NCBI GenBank assembly: GCA_016758905.1
Contig: JAEPQZ010000002.1
Location: 1,711,013 to 1,775,012, forward strand
Source of the DNA: Umbelopsis isabellina
Taxonomy: Eukaryota; Mucoromycota; Umbelopsidomycetes; Umbelopsidales; Umbelopsidaceae
DNA: 64,000 nucleotides
Reading direction: 5' to 3'
Shown: positions 22,307-31,575 of the stretch, one piece after another
How positions within the stretch are numbered: the stretch's first letter is position 1
Layout: every line of letters starts with the position of its first letter
Made by a program: the position numbers and the translations under genes
Notes under the pieces: model-generated
What the model was told of the DNA's origin: nothing
The model's input: only the letters and a program-made list of their open reading frames with translations
Database searches by the model: none

Positions 22307-23952
22307 ATGGTTGACTATTCCAAATTTATTAACGAAAGAAGCAAGGCACGCACGCCGTCTGCCAGTAAGAACCAAGCTGGAGTGAATGCTCCCGAGAAAC
22401 TCGCTATGCACTCTCATTCTAACACCTGAATCCACAATGACAGTTCGTGCGCTATTCAAATACTATGATATACCTGGAATGGTAAGTTGTGCAAGCAGCT
22501 TCTTCATACTCGAGGTATCATTGTATTCATTAATTAATGCCGGTGCTTTGACTGTATCAGATTACTCTTGGTGCAGGATTTCCCAATAAGGATACTTTTC
22601 CCTTCGAGAGCCTCCAAGTTACTCTCAAAGATGGAACCACGTTGAAAATGGATCAAAAATTGTTCGAGTCATCTTTGCAATACAGTGCTACGGTAAGATC
22701 TTGCTTTATCAAATTTTCATGCTATCGCAGATCATTCACGCTCACATATTCAACAGCCTGGTCTTCCAGCTTTGACTGACTGGCTCCGTGAGCTTCAGTT
22801 GGATGAGCATAAACCTCGTAACAAGGATTTTTCCATCTCACTTGGTATTGGATCTCAAGATTTAATTACAAAGGCTTTCGAGATGTTCATTGGACCTGGA
22901 TCCAACATCCTCATCGAAAACCCATCTTATACCGGAATTGTGTCCTTCCTCAAGACTCAACCCTGTAACTTGGTATCAGTAGCTACCGACAAGCAAGGAA
23001 TTGTACCCGAGTCCCTCAACTCCATTTTAGAGAACTGGGAAGATGAGGAAACTCGACCCAAAGTTATCTATCTCATTCCTACCGGCTCCAACCCTACAGG
23101 AGCTACTATTCCAATGGACAGAAGAAAGGCAATTTACAGCATCTGCCAGAAGTACGATATACTTATCATGGAAGATGATCCGTACTACTTCTTACAGGTC
23201 AGTGACTAGATTAAGATAATCTAATTCGATAGGAACCGCATGTACTTATAATTCTCTTTAGTTCTGCGACCCTCGAGTGCCTTCGTTCCTGTCAATGGAT
23301 GTGGATGGTCGTGTGCTTCGTTTCGATAGTTTAAGCAAGATTCTTTCGGCTGGTTTGCGTTTGGGTTGGGTCACTGGTCCTAAGGAGCTGGTAGATAGAA
23401 TCAATATGCATACAATGGTCACCAACCTCCAGGTATCTGGTGTTGCTCAAGCCTTGGCAGCAACTTTGTTGCAGAAGTGGGGCCTTGAGGGCTTTTACAA
23501 GCATATCGAAAGTGTTGGTAAATTCTATGAAGAGAAACGTAATGTGTTTTTGGAGTGTGCCGAGCGTCGTTTGAAAGGTGTTGCAGACTGGACAGTTCCT
23601 CAAGCTGGTGAGTGAATGTGTATTAGGAAAATGCAGAGCAAAAATATGTTACTAACACAGCGTGTAGGCATGTTTGTATGGCTCAAACTTAACGGTATCG
23701 CTGATTCAAATGAGCTAATTACTACCGCTGCTGTCGAAAAGAAAGTACTTGCTGTTCCTGGAGTGGTATGTTACAATATAAGCATTGACATTGCCTAATA
23801 TTTGATTTGCTAATCAATTTTCGAATTCGCAGGCATTTGTACCTTCCGGCGAACCATCACCATATGTTAGAGTATCTTTCAGTGCCGTATCTCCCGAAGA
23901 AATGGATGAGGCGCTGAAGAGATTAGCTGAGGCTATCAAGGAGTCTCAATAA
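22307..23952 (+). CDS. PLP-dependent class I aminotransferase (Aro8/2-aminoadipate/kynurenine type)
   Basis: Exons 22307-22364, 22444-22481, 22561-22692, 22757-23197, 23262-23607, 23668-23765 and 23833-23952 give 410 aa. The N-terminus MVDYSKFINERSKARTPSAI and PGMITLGAGFPNKDTFPF match the Aro8/AADAT subgroup of fold-type I aminotransferases. Other landmarks are NPSYTG, IYLIPTGSNPTGATIPMDRR, EDDPYYFLQ, and the PLP-binding lysine in RFDSLSKILSAGLRLGW (K about 249). The C-terminus has PYVRVSFSAVSPEEM. The enzyme probably transaminates aromatic amino acids or 2-aminoadipate (lysine pathway) with 2-oxoglutarate. Substrate choice cannot be decided here. The short second exon (38 bases) was found by phase. 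It lies between the two metal-uptake genes but need not be part of that function. Confidence 0.9.
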
Positions 23953-24151
23953 ATAAATTTCTGCGGTATACAATTGCTATGCAATGTTTTATTAACTTGT
24001 GATATACATTGGCTCGAATGACCCAAAGAGCTCTTATAAAACCCTCATAATGATCCTAAGGGTTGCGGTCTATGATGAAGGTGTGAAAATATTATATACA
24101 GAATATAGTTATGTGAGGAAAGCTAGTGTACAATTTCACACTGAGCTGCCA

Positions 24152-25811
24152 TTAATATTCAAAGGCTTCTTTGCGGAAGTCAATGATGGTATTCCAGGTC
24201 GAGTATCGCGCAATGCTATTGGCCACACTGGCATTTAGGCTATTGGGACCACACACTAGAACAAAAACACATTTAATATCATTGCCGGCATCAATGTTTA
24301 CATGTCCATCAAAAGTAATATTTACCATATACGCCAGTGGTTGATTGTCGATCATAGATGGCATGATGAACTATTTGCTTGGCGTTCACACGTTGGCCAA
24401 GGTAGAGTTCAACTCTGGAGTCGCCGTCAAAGCTCGGTTCACATGCTTCAGAAGATTGTCGCGATACATACAATTGCACAGACACCGGTATGGAAGATTG
24501 TTTGAATGCTTGAAGACAATCAGAGATATCCTCGCGGAACCAAGACAGGTGTGTCTGGTCTCGTACACACCAAGCAAAAGTGATGGATTGAACATGCTTC
24601 AGATTGTTTTCGATTGCCATGCTTGCCAATTCCTTTAGATGGCGCATAGCAAAAGTCACGCCGGACCCGCCAGCAATGATGACGGTGGTGTCATGAGTTC
24701 CCAACGTGCTTGATGGTGAACCATAAGGACCAGCAACAAATATGGTCAATTCCTCTCCATCTTGGAAAGAATACAGCGCGCGAGTATAGTTTCCAGCCAC
24801 CTTTGCATGCAGTTCAACCCTTCCAGTTTCATTTGATGCTGATGTGATGGTAAAAGGATGCCATTCAAATGACGAGATTTTAGGTATACAGATGAAAACA
24901 TGCTGGCCGGCTTCATGTTTCATGTTGCTGTTGATAACAAGTTGAGTGCACTCGCCTGGGAGAATATGGACTCTGGCTCTGGTTAAATAAGTGTTGACAA
25001 ACCAACCAGCAAATACGTTGATGATGTACAAGATTATGCCGGTAGCGATGTATCGCATTGCATAAGGTGTATGAGTACCGACAGCGACGATGAAAACAAG
25101 GAACAGAAAATGGGTCGACACAAACAGCGCATAGCAGAACCGGCGGATAGGGTACATTGAGAAAAAGAAGATGAAGCACAATGAAGAGTAGGCGACTAGA
25201 CCCCAGTGGACTTTGGGCGTTGCAACTTGAGATGCGTAAAATGTTTTAAATGGCCACCAGGATGTGAGCATAAACGACATATGTACGGTTGTTGTGGCCA
25301 TTAGAGCTGTTCCTAGCAGTCTGTGCAGGTAATTGAGCCGAACATGCGATATGCCGGTAAGTAGTACCAGAGCTGATGATTTTCCGGTTGTTGCAAAGAT
25401 AAATGGAATCATGGCAAGCGAAATGAATCCTGCTCGATCAGAATTAATCTTGAGGTCAACATTCAATATCAAAACGGGCACGATTGTCGAGACAAGGGTA
25501 CAAGCAATGAGGATACCACCCAGAGGAGGCAGTAACACGAAAGAGCCAAGGTATGGAGTCCAGCTGAACTTGTTTACCACCAAAGTCTCCAATCTCTGAT
25601 ATAATAAAAGAGACTTTGTCGGTGGCAGTTCTTCGTTGTTTCCGAGTTTTCGATATCTTCTTCGATTGTTGTAGCAAGATATAGCTGCTATTATGCTTCG
25701 TCGGAAAGCAAGCAGTATAAAGAACCCGGCTAGTACACCACACAACGCAGCACCGTAAGGTGTGTTGACATTGTCAGGCGTAGTATCCATACTCATATGT
25801 GACATATCCAT
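24152..25811 (-). CDS. Ferric/cupric reductase transmembrane flavocytochrome (FRE family)
   Basis: Exons in gene order 25811-24326 and 24255-24152 give 529 aa. FRE proteins move electrons from NADPH through FAD and two hemes to extracellular Fe3+ or Cu2+, preparing the metals for import. The N-terminus is MDMSHMSMDTT, a Met/His cluster like those of copper transporters. The membrane domain has the heme histidines in SHVRLNYLHRLLG, VHMSF and the region of STHFLFLVFIVAVGTHT. HPFTITSAS is the FAD loop, IIAGGSGVTFAMRHL the NADPH loop, and VYVCGPNSLNASVA the C-terminal CGP motif, which is restored only by the intron 24325-24256. It is divergent from the BIM1-like gene across 517 bp. Confidence 0.92.
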
Positions 25812-26328
25812 CTTGGAAGAAGTGTATCTCTTAGGAGATGGAAAGAGGAGAGCAAAGTAGAGGGAAAGGAGATATTAAAGCTCCATACTTTAAGCTGGGC
25901 GGGACAAAATATAACAACTTTAAGGGCCTTGAAAATTGTCAGCATGGGCCAATCACAATGCAACTACGAGCTAAAACTGCTCACGGATAGTCACATTTGC
26001 GAGTCCACCACGCAGTTTGTATTACCCAAAAAAAAAATTACAAGTCATTGTTGTTTGGTATTTACAAGGCGATCACCACCTCAGTCCAGTAATACAATGA
26101 GGAAACGCAGAAATGGCTCACGGAAGCAGGCTGCAAGGTAACACATAGTAAAAAATAGGTAAAAAGATACGCAATTTGTCGGGACTTTGTGAACGGGTGA
26201 CAAAGCCTGGCTCGGGCGATTGACCAATCACTAACGAGCAATACGCCAAAAAAGCTCAGGGACTACATGAGTATAAAATCTGGCTGGATTTCATTAGTAC
26301 TAGACTTCCATACCTTCCTCCTAGAAAT
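25812..26328. promoter_or_regulatory. Shared upstream region of reductase and BIM1-like genes
   Basis: The two ATGs face away from each other across 517 bases. TATAAAA at 26272-26278 is 51-57 bases upstream of the BIM1-like ATG. TTTAAGCTGG at 25889-25898 fits the Cuf1 copper-signal consensus. GAGCAAA at 25850-25856 reads TTTGCTC on the minus strand, seven of the eight positions of the yeast Mac1 element. These words are short and could be chance. Shared copper control is an inference from gene content. Confidence 0.4.
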
Positions 26329-27011
26329 ATGGTCAAGTTCACCTTCTCTATTGCCGCTGTCCTCGTTGCTGCTCTCTCTTCAGCACAGGCCCATTACCAA
26401 CTGACTTACCCTGTACCTCGTGGACCTTTCTCTGAGGACAATGAGCCTATTGGACCATGTGCGACTTACAATGTGTCTCCCAACAGAACTGAGTTCCCTC
26501 TCAGCAAAGGTTTTATGGAGATCAACTCTGAGCATGTCCAATACACCTACAGTGTTCATTTGGTCTTGAATAGCAACCCCAGCGCTGCTGATTTCACTGC
26601 ACAGAATTCTACCGTCTCCAATGGTACTAACAGCTTCCCAGAGCAAGCCTGTCTTCCTGTTGATTTATCAAAGTACTCAAATATTGCTGACGGAACCAAT
26701 GCTACTCTTCAAATTGTCTACAATGCTGGTGATTCTATTCTCTACGAGGTATGTTTCGCAAACTCTTTTTGAGATTAAAAATCGGTTGACACATTGGTTC
26801 CGAATATTAACGCTTTCCATTTTAGTGCGCTGATGTTGTCTTGAAATCTTCACCCGCTGGCTGGAATGCTTCCGCCTGCTCTAACGCAAATGGTGCCTCA
26901 CCTTCCGGCAACGGAACCAGTGGTGGCTCCACTTCATCTGCTAGTGCATTGACTGCCTCTAGTGCATTGGCTGCTATTGGTCTTGTACTTGCCGCCGCTT
27001 CTCAATTCTAA
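26329..27011 (+). CDS. BIM1/X325-like secreted copper protein, GPI-anchored
   Basis: Exons 26329-26748 and 26826-27011 give 201 aa. Residues 1-21 are a signal peptide; cleavage after AQA leaves His22 as the mature N-terminus (HYQLTYPVPRG). This is the histidine-brace position of LPMO-like proteins. The sequence GPFSEDNEPIGPCATYNVSP, NRTEFPLSKGFMEINSEH and the four spaced cysteines match the X325/BIM1 group. In Cryptococcus this group assists Ctr1 in copper acquisition rather than cleaving sugars. The C-terminus has a Ser/Gly/Thr-rich stalk and a hydrophobic tail (ALAAIGLVLAAASQF) typical of GPI attachment. Several N-x-S/T sites are present. The function is inferred from the family and from the neighbouring CTR and FRE genes. 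Confidence 0.88.
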
Positions 27012-28018
27012 GTAACGGTCTCTGATGTTTGATACGTCATACCTCCATGTTCATATACTAAGATAAAAGAAACATCAAAAATAAGCAAATAGCCTTGATT
27101 CGCAATTTTTACACTAAAAAAGATAGACAAACCACCACATATCTTAACATCTATACACGAGTCTCTTTAACAGCCTCTAAATAATAAAACACATCTTCCA
27201 TATCCTTCAAATTGTCTGTGATTTTGCTTATATCATTTGCAGCATGTTGATTCTTTCAGACCTTGTTGTTATGTGACGTCAAAACAGAATAATTTAGGAC
27301 TGGTAAGAGCGGTTAGCTGGGTGTCACCAACGCCTGAACAAAGCTAAATCTTTCTAGAAAAACCACTCCATTATAGTATCAAACCTTCAAATTATGCATC
27401 CTGAAAGTGAAGCGGTAGGGGTTTACCAAGTGCAGGAATGGGAGCTTGATGCGGCGTGCAGCAGTGTTCTGGCGTGAGGCAGGGTGGTGACCAAAGTTTC
27501 AGTGCTTAAGATCTCTCATGCTGAGATCTCTCGTTCGGAATCGTGTTTTCGACAGTCCTTGAGATTTCTCATTCGATATCGTGTTTTCGACGTATCATTA
27601 TAAGCTTGTAATAAGGTTAAAGACCTACGACGTGCAACAGTGTTCTAGTGTGAGGCATGGTGGTGACTCAAGTTTCAGCCCTTAAAATCACTTATTCAAA
27701 TATCAAGTTTTCGACAGATAAATATACTCTTGTAATTGATTTGGGAACCTACATATGATATGCATTTGGCACATTTTAAAATACTAACGCGTTGATACAG
27801 CAAAACATAATGTAGAATTGCAGATTTGTTCAGTAATTTTTTCGGTGGGCCTGGATACAATTTTGGCTCAAATAAAGGCATTGAAGGCAGTTTACCATAA
27901 GGGGAAATTATATGGTCATGGCTTGCATGGGAAGCAGTCACGCTCACACCTTACTTACACCAGCCTCCTTTTCGCTTATCGGCTCTACACTCTTTTGTCT
28001 TTTCTTTCGAATTACAAC
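27012..28018. other. Intergenic holding a decayed repeat
   Basis: Apart from the repeat at 27455-27750 no gene is visible. The last 100 bases are CT-rich and probably form the promoter of the gene starting at 28019. Confidence 0.5.
27455..27750. repeat. Diverged tandem repeat, unit about 176 bp, with nested 38-bp repeat
   Basis: A unit beginning CGTGCAGCAGTGTTCTGGCG at 27455 returns as CGTGCAACAGTGTTCTAGTG at 27631 and can be followed for over 100 bases with substitutions and deletions. Inside the first unit, a 32-base stretch ending GTGTTTTCGAC is repeated at 27522-27553 and 27560-27591, and a worn third version ends near 27715. It has no coding potential and looks like an old minisatellite or element fragment. 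Confidence 0.65.
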
Positions 28019-29384
28019 ATGCAGTGGAAGCAACTTGCGCTCGGCCTCATTTCTGCACTTGGTATGGAATCGTCTCAATAACCTCAAGTACTGACTGTTC
28101 ACATTAACTAACGCATTTCTCTCCTTTTTATTTTCTCCCTCTAAACATTTCTACTTCCGAAATGCTTGGCGTTATCTTAATACTTTTGGAATCCGTTAAA
28201 CCACGACTACCAACTGCTTGCAACTTATCATATACCTCTGCAACCCCATGCTATCGACGAATTCTATATTTCTCATTGCTTTCACTATTTTTTGATATGC
28301 CACGATTTGCTGCGTAACCTTGATCGCTATCATCTGAACTCCCTATTTTTTAATTTCCACCTGGAATCAATAATTTTCGTTATATTTGTAATGTGGGATG
28401 TCAAATTTCTCTGGGCAAAACATCAACAGCATTGCAAAATGTAATTGCATCACCTCTCCAAGATATTTCCGCAACTTCAGTCGATATTCAAGAAGACTCT
28501 GTTGGCTTTGGCGGCAATGAACATCTGATTGTCACCGTAACTCGCGTCGACGACCTGTTGGATGATAATGGTGATTTCCTTGCCGAAAGAGTCATGGCCG
28601 TCCGTGTTAACTTTGATGTTGTTGAAAACCAGGTAAATTAGACAGATATCAATAAGTCATGTTTAAGCAGGTTATTAATCCTAAATCATTTTAGCTCATG
28701 TGCAACGGAAAGCCAGTTGACATCGGTGTTTCATCTATTCAAATTGAAGCTCAAATTGGTTCCAACCCTGAAAAGCTCTCCATCTCCTCAGCAGAGGAGC
28801 TCGCTCTTGTCGAGGATCAATTTTACCTTGGATTGGTTACTGTTGAAGTGACCGCCAGCCTGGAAGACCAATTGACTACTGAGGATGGTATCACTTTCCG
28901 ACGTATCAATGTTCAAGAACGTATTATGGAAATCAATGGCGAGAACGTCGTACAAACTGAAGCTGGCCAACAAGTCCTCGATGTCTTTGAGAGCGGAGCT
29001 ATCCAGAAGTGGAATGTCGATCCCTTGACTGGTTTCCTCATGCCCGGTCCTACCACTGCCATTCAAGATAGCATTAGCCAAGACGACAGCAACCTTGAGA
29101 TCTTCCCTGAACTTATTCCTGTAGAAGAGGAGAATGGCTGCTTCGGTGACTTCATTGATCCCGTCGCTGAATGGTGGACTGAGCAAGATGCTTATTTCCA
29201 AACCGCCATGACAGCTTCCTTTGCTTTGTTGCTCTTTGGATTTGTCGCCGCTACTCGAAAGTTGATGCTTGCTCGCAAGCACCAGTACGAGCCCCTGCAA
29301 GTTGACGAAGATGCCAACGCCATGGTTGACGAAGTCATCTGGGAAGAAAAGAAGGCTGGCCAAGCTGATAAAATTGCCGTTTAA
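28019..29384 (+). CDS. Type I single-pass membrane protein, unrecognised
   Basis: Exons 28019-28061, 28430-28632 and 28695-29384 give 311 aa. The first intron is long for this window (368 bp). It is supported because joining gives a normal signal peptide (MQWKQLALGLISALALQNV) and an open frame. The lumenal or extracellular part is rich in beta-type sequence with few cysteines and contains two repeats of the theme V-x-V-T-R/A (HLIVTVTRV, GLVTVEVTAS). The segment after GCFGDFIDPVAEWW leads to one TM (ASFALLLFGFVAATRKLML) and an acidic cytosolic tail of about 40 residues. I do not recognise a family. It could be a secretory-pathway or cell-surface protein. Confidence 0.7.
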
Positions 29385-29848
29385 CTGATGTTGGTCTCGA
29401 CATCAATATTATATCTTTCCTGTTTGTTATTTTTTTTCCAGTAGTTTTTCCCCATTTCCCTCTACATTGATTTGCCCATAGTATATCAATAAACAAATGT
29501 CAATATAAGAGTTTTTAAAAATTAGCACATGATCAGCCATGTATAACTATGACTCTCTTGCCCAGCTACTACGGCAATGACTATGAATGCAGAATCACGC
29601 GTCAGCAGCTATGTCTCTTGCACAAAGAGAGACGTGATTGAGGAACATTTGAGCTGTCAAATACGAAGGAGGGTTTCTCTCACATAAGCTAATTGATAAA
29701 AAGCAAGGGTTTTTGGTGTTACAAGCGCCAGTACTTTATAACTTTGCATTTATTACTGGAAATAGTTCTACCGTTAATTGGCTGGCTGGAACAAAAAAAA
29801 AATTATTTTTGTCGGCCCATACACACTATAGACTCATCTCTTCACTTC
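29385..29848. other. Intergenic, nothing specific seen
   Basis: Spacer between same-strand genes with 3' UTR-like AT-rich sequence and the guanylate kinase promoter. Confidence 0.5.
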
Positions 29849-30562
29849 ATGATGACCAAAGTTGCGGCTCCCATTTTTGTTCTTTCCGGCCCATCTGGCT
29901 CAGGAAAGTCAACGCTTCTGAAAAAGCTTTTTGCTGAATACCCCGACACCTTTGGCTTCAGCATCTCTCGTAAGTTGATTGGGGTTTTTGCCACCTGTTT
30001 GATTGAGCCCCCGCCTAAATCGTCTTGTAGACACTACCCGCCAGCCACGTCAAGGTGAAGAGAATGGAAAAGACTACCACTTTGTCAGCAAAGACGTCAT
30101 GACCAAGGAAGTTGAGGAAGGAAAGTTCATTGAGAGTGCCACCTTCTCAGGCAACATGTATGGTGAGTGTCTTTCAGTACAATTTCGATTACCTGTCAGT
30201 TTACATGGTTCTAACTCGAAAGGGGCGATCCAGGTACCTCTATCAAAGCCGTTCAGGATGTTGTGGAGAAAGGACAGGTCTGCATTTTGGATATTGATAT
30301 GCAAGGCGTCCAGTCTGTCAAGAAGACCGAATTGAAGCCTCGTTATATTTTCATTCAACCCCCAAGCTTGGAGACTTTGGAACAGCGGTTGCGTGGACGC
30401 AAAACCGAAAACGAAGATGCCATCTTGAAGCGATTAGCAGCTTCAAAGCAAGAATTTGAATATGCTAAGCAACCAAATGCTTACGACCGCATCATCGTCA
30501 ATGATGACCTGAACAAAGCTTACGCCGAGTTGAAGAACGCCATTTTCGATGAGAGCAACTAA
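29849..30562 (+). CDS. GUK1: Guanylate kinase
   Basis: Exons 29849-29969, 30031-30162 and 30234-30562 give 193 aa, the normal length for the family. The enzyme converts GMP to GDP with ATP in the cytosol. The P-loop is GPSGSGKST at residues 14-22. The GMP-binding part has [20 protein letters not shown] and [15 protein letters not shown]. The CORE region continues with [13 protein letters not shown], and the lid has [17 protein letters not shown]. The introns are GT-AG, and each falls inside a conserved block that reads correctly only when spliced. The start is the first ATG of a tandem ATGATG. Confidence 0.95.
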
Positions 30563-31575
30563 ACCGAAAGTACTCTGATATTTAAAATGTAGACACACAA
30601 AGAACCAAAAGAATAATAATACTATAGAATGTGCCACAAGAAGATCAAGACTTGTTGTTCCTGCCTCTTAAACACGCTGTTTTTAGACTGATTGATAAAC
30701 CAAGATCGCAGTATGATCTATGTAAAATAGGAGACCCTGAACTAAAATGGTCTGTAAATGCATGTTATATTGAAGGCATTCCTCTACAAGGTATTCTGAA
30801 TATATGCAGATCATTGAGTTTTGGTTAAATTTTTAAGAGGCGGTAAACGGCGGGGGTTATTGGGATATGCTAGTGTCAGATTAGCCTCAGAACCTGCTAA
30901 CCTTTAGCACGATTTTCATAACACTGAATCTCGGTATGATGTATTGACTTTGATTATGCTATAGACCCTAACGTAGCAGCTTTTGGAAAGATCTAGTGCT
31001 TTCATGAAAGTCATATAAAGTCTAAGTGAAGCGCACGGTGCACCTTTGTTGTTTTTTTTTTTTTGCTTGCCTAACAAGGAAGACGACGAGCTGCAATAGC
31101 AGTAGTCCGCTATCTGTATCCATTGCCCGCCAATTTGATCAAGACGAATACAAAGCTCATGATTGATATGCATATGGGTAGAGCATTTTAAGCTGGAAAG
31201 GAGCGTACAATCTTGTACGCTTGATCGCCGTTTAGAGAATTGATTGGATATAGCATGATGTCGTGGCAATTTCAAAACTAATATTGGTCAAAACAAACAC
31301 TACCATGCCTCACAGGCCTTGAAATTGTGGTTACTGGATGTGTAAGCATGTGTCTATTAGATTACCTGATATTTATCATAGTGCCTCCAACTCTTGAACC
31401 GTAGTCTATCGTAGGAGCTTCCAGCGGGGCTTCTGATCCCATATGACGCATCCAATGGAACAAGAGCGAAATAAATAGAAAGGGTTTGTGACGTTGTTTT
31501 TCCTGGCAAGATTTTTTTAATAGTCGATTTATTGTCTGCCTTAGCCAGCTCTCTCTTAATCCTTTCTCCAAAGTC
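30563..31575. other. Intergenic, nothing specific seen
   Basis: The 1 kb between GUK1 and SSE1 has only short unsupported frames on either strand. It should include the heat-shock gene promoter, but I could not point to a clear heat-shock element. Confidence 0.5.

Noticed and set aside
30916-31275. 119-codon minus-strand frame between GUK1 and SSE1
   Set aside because: It contains homopolymer-derived sequence (SSSSS, QKKKNN) and no recognisable domain.
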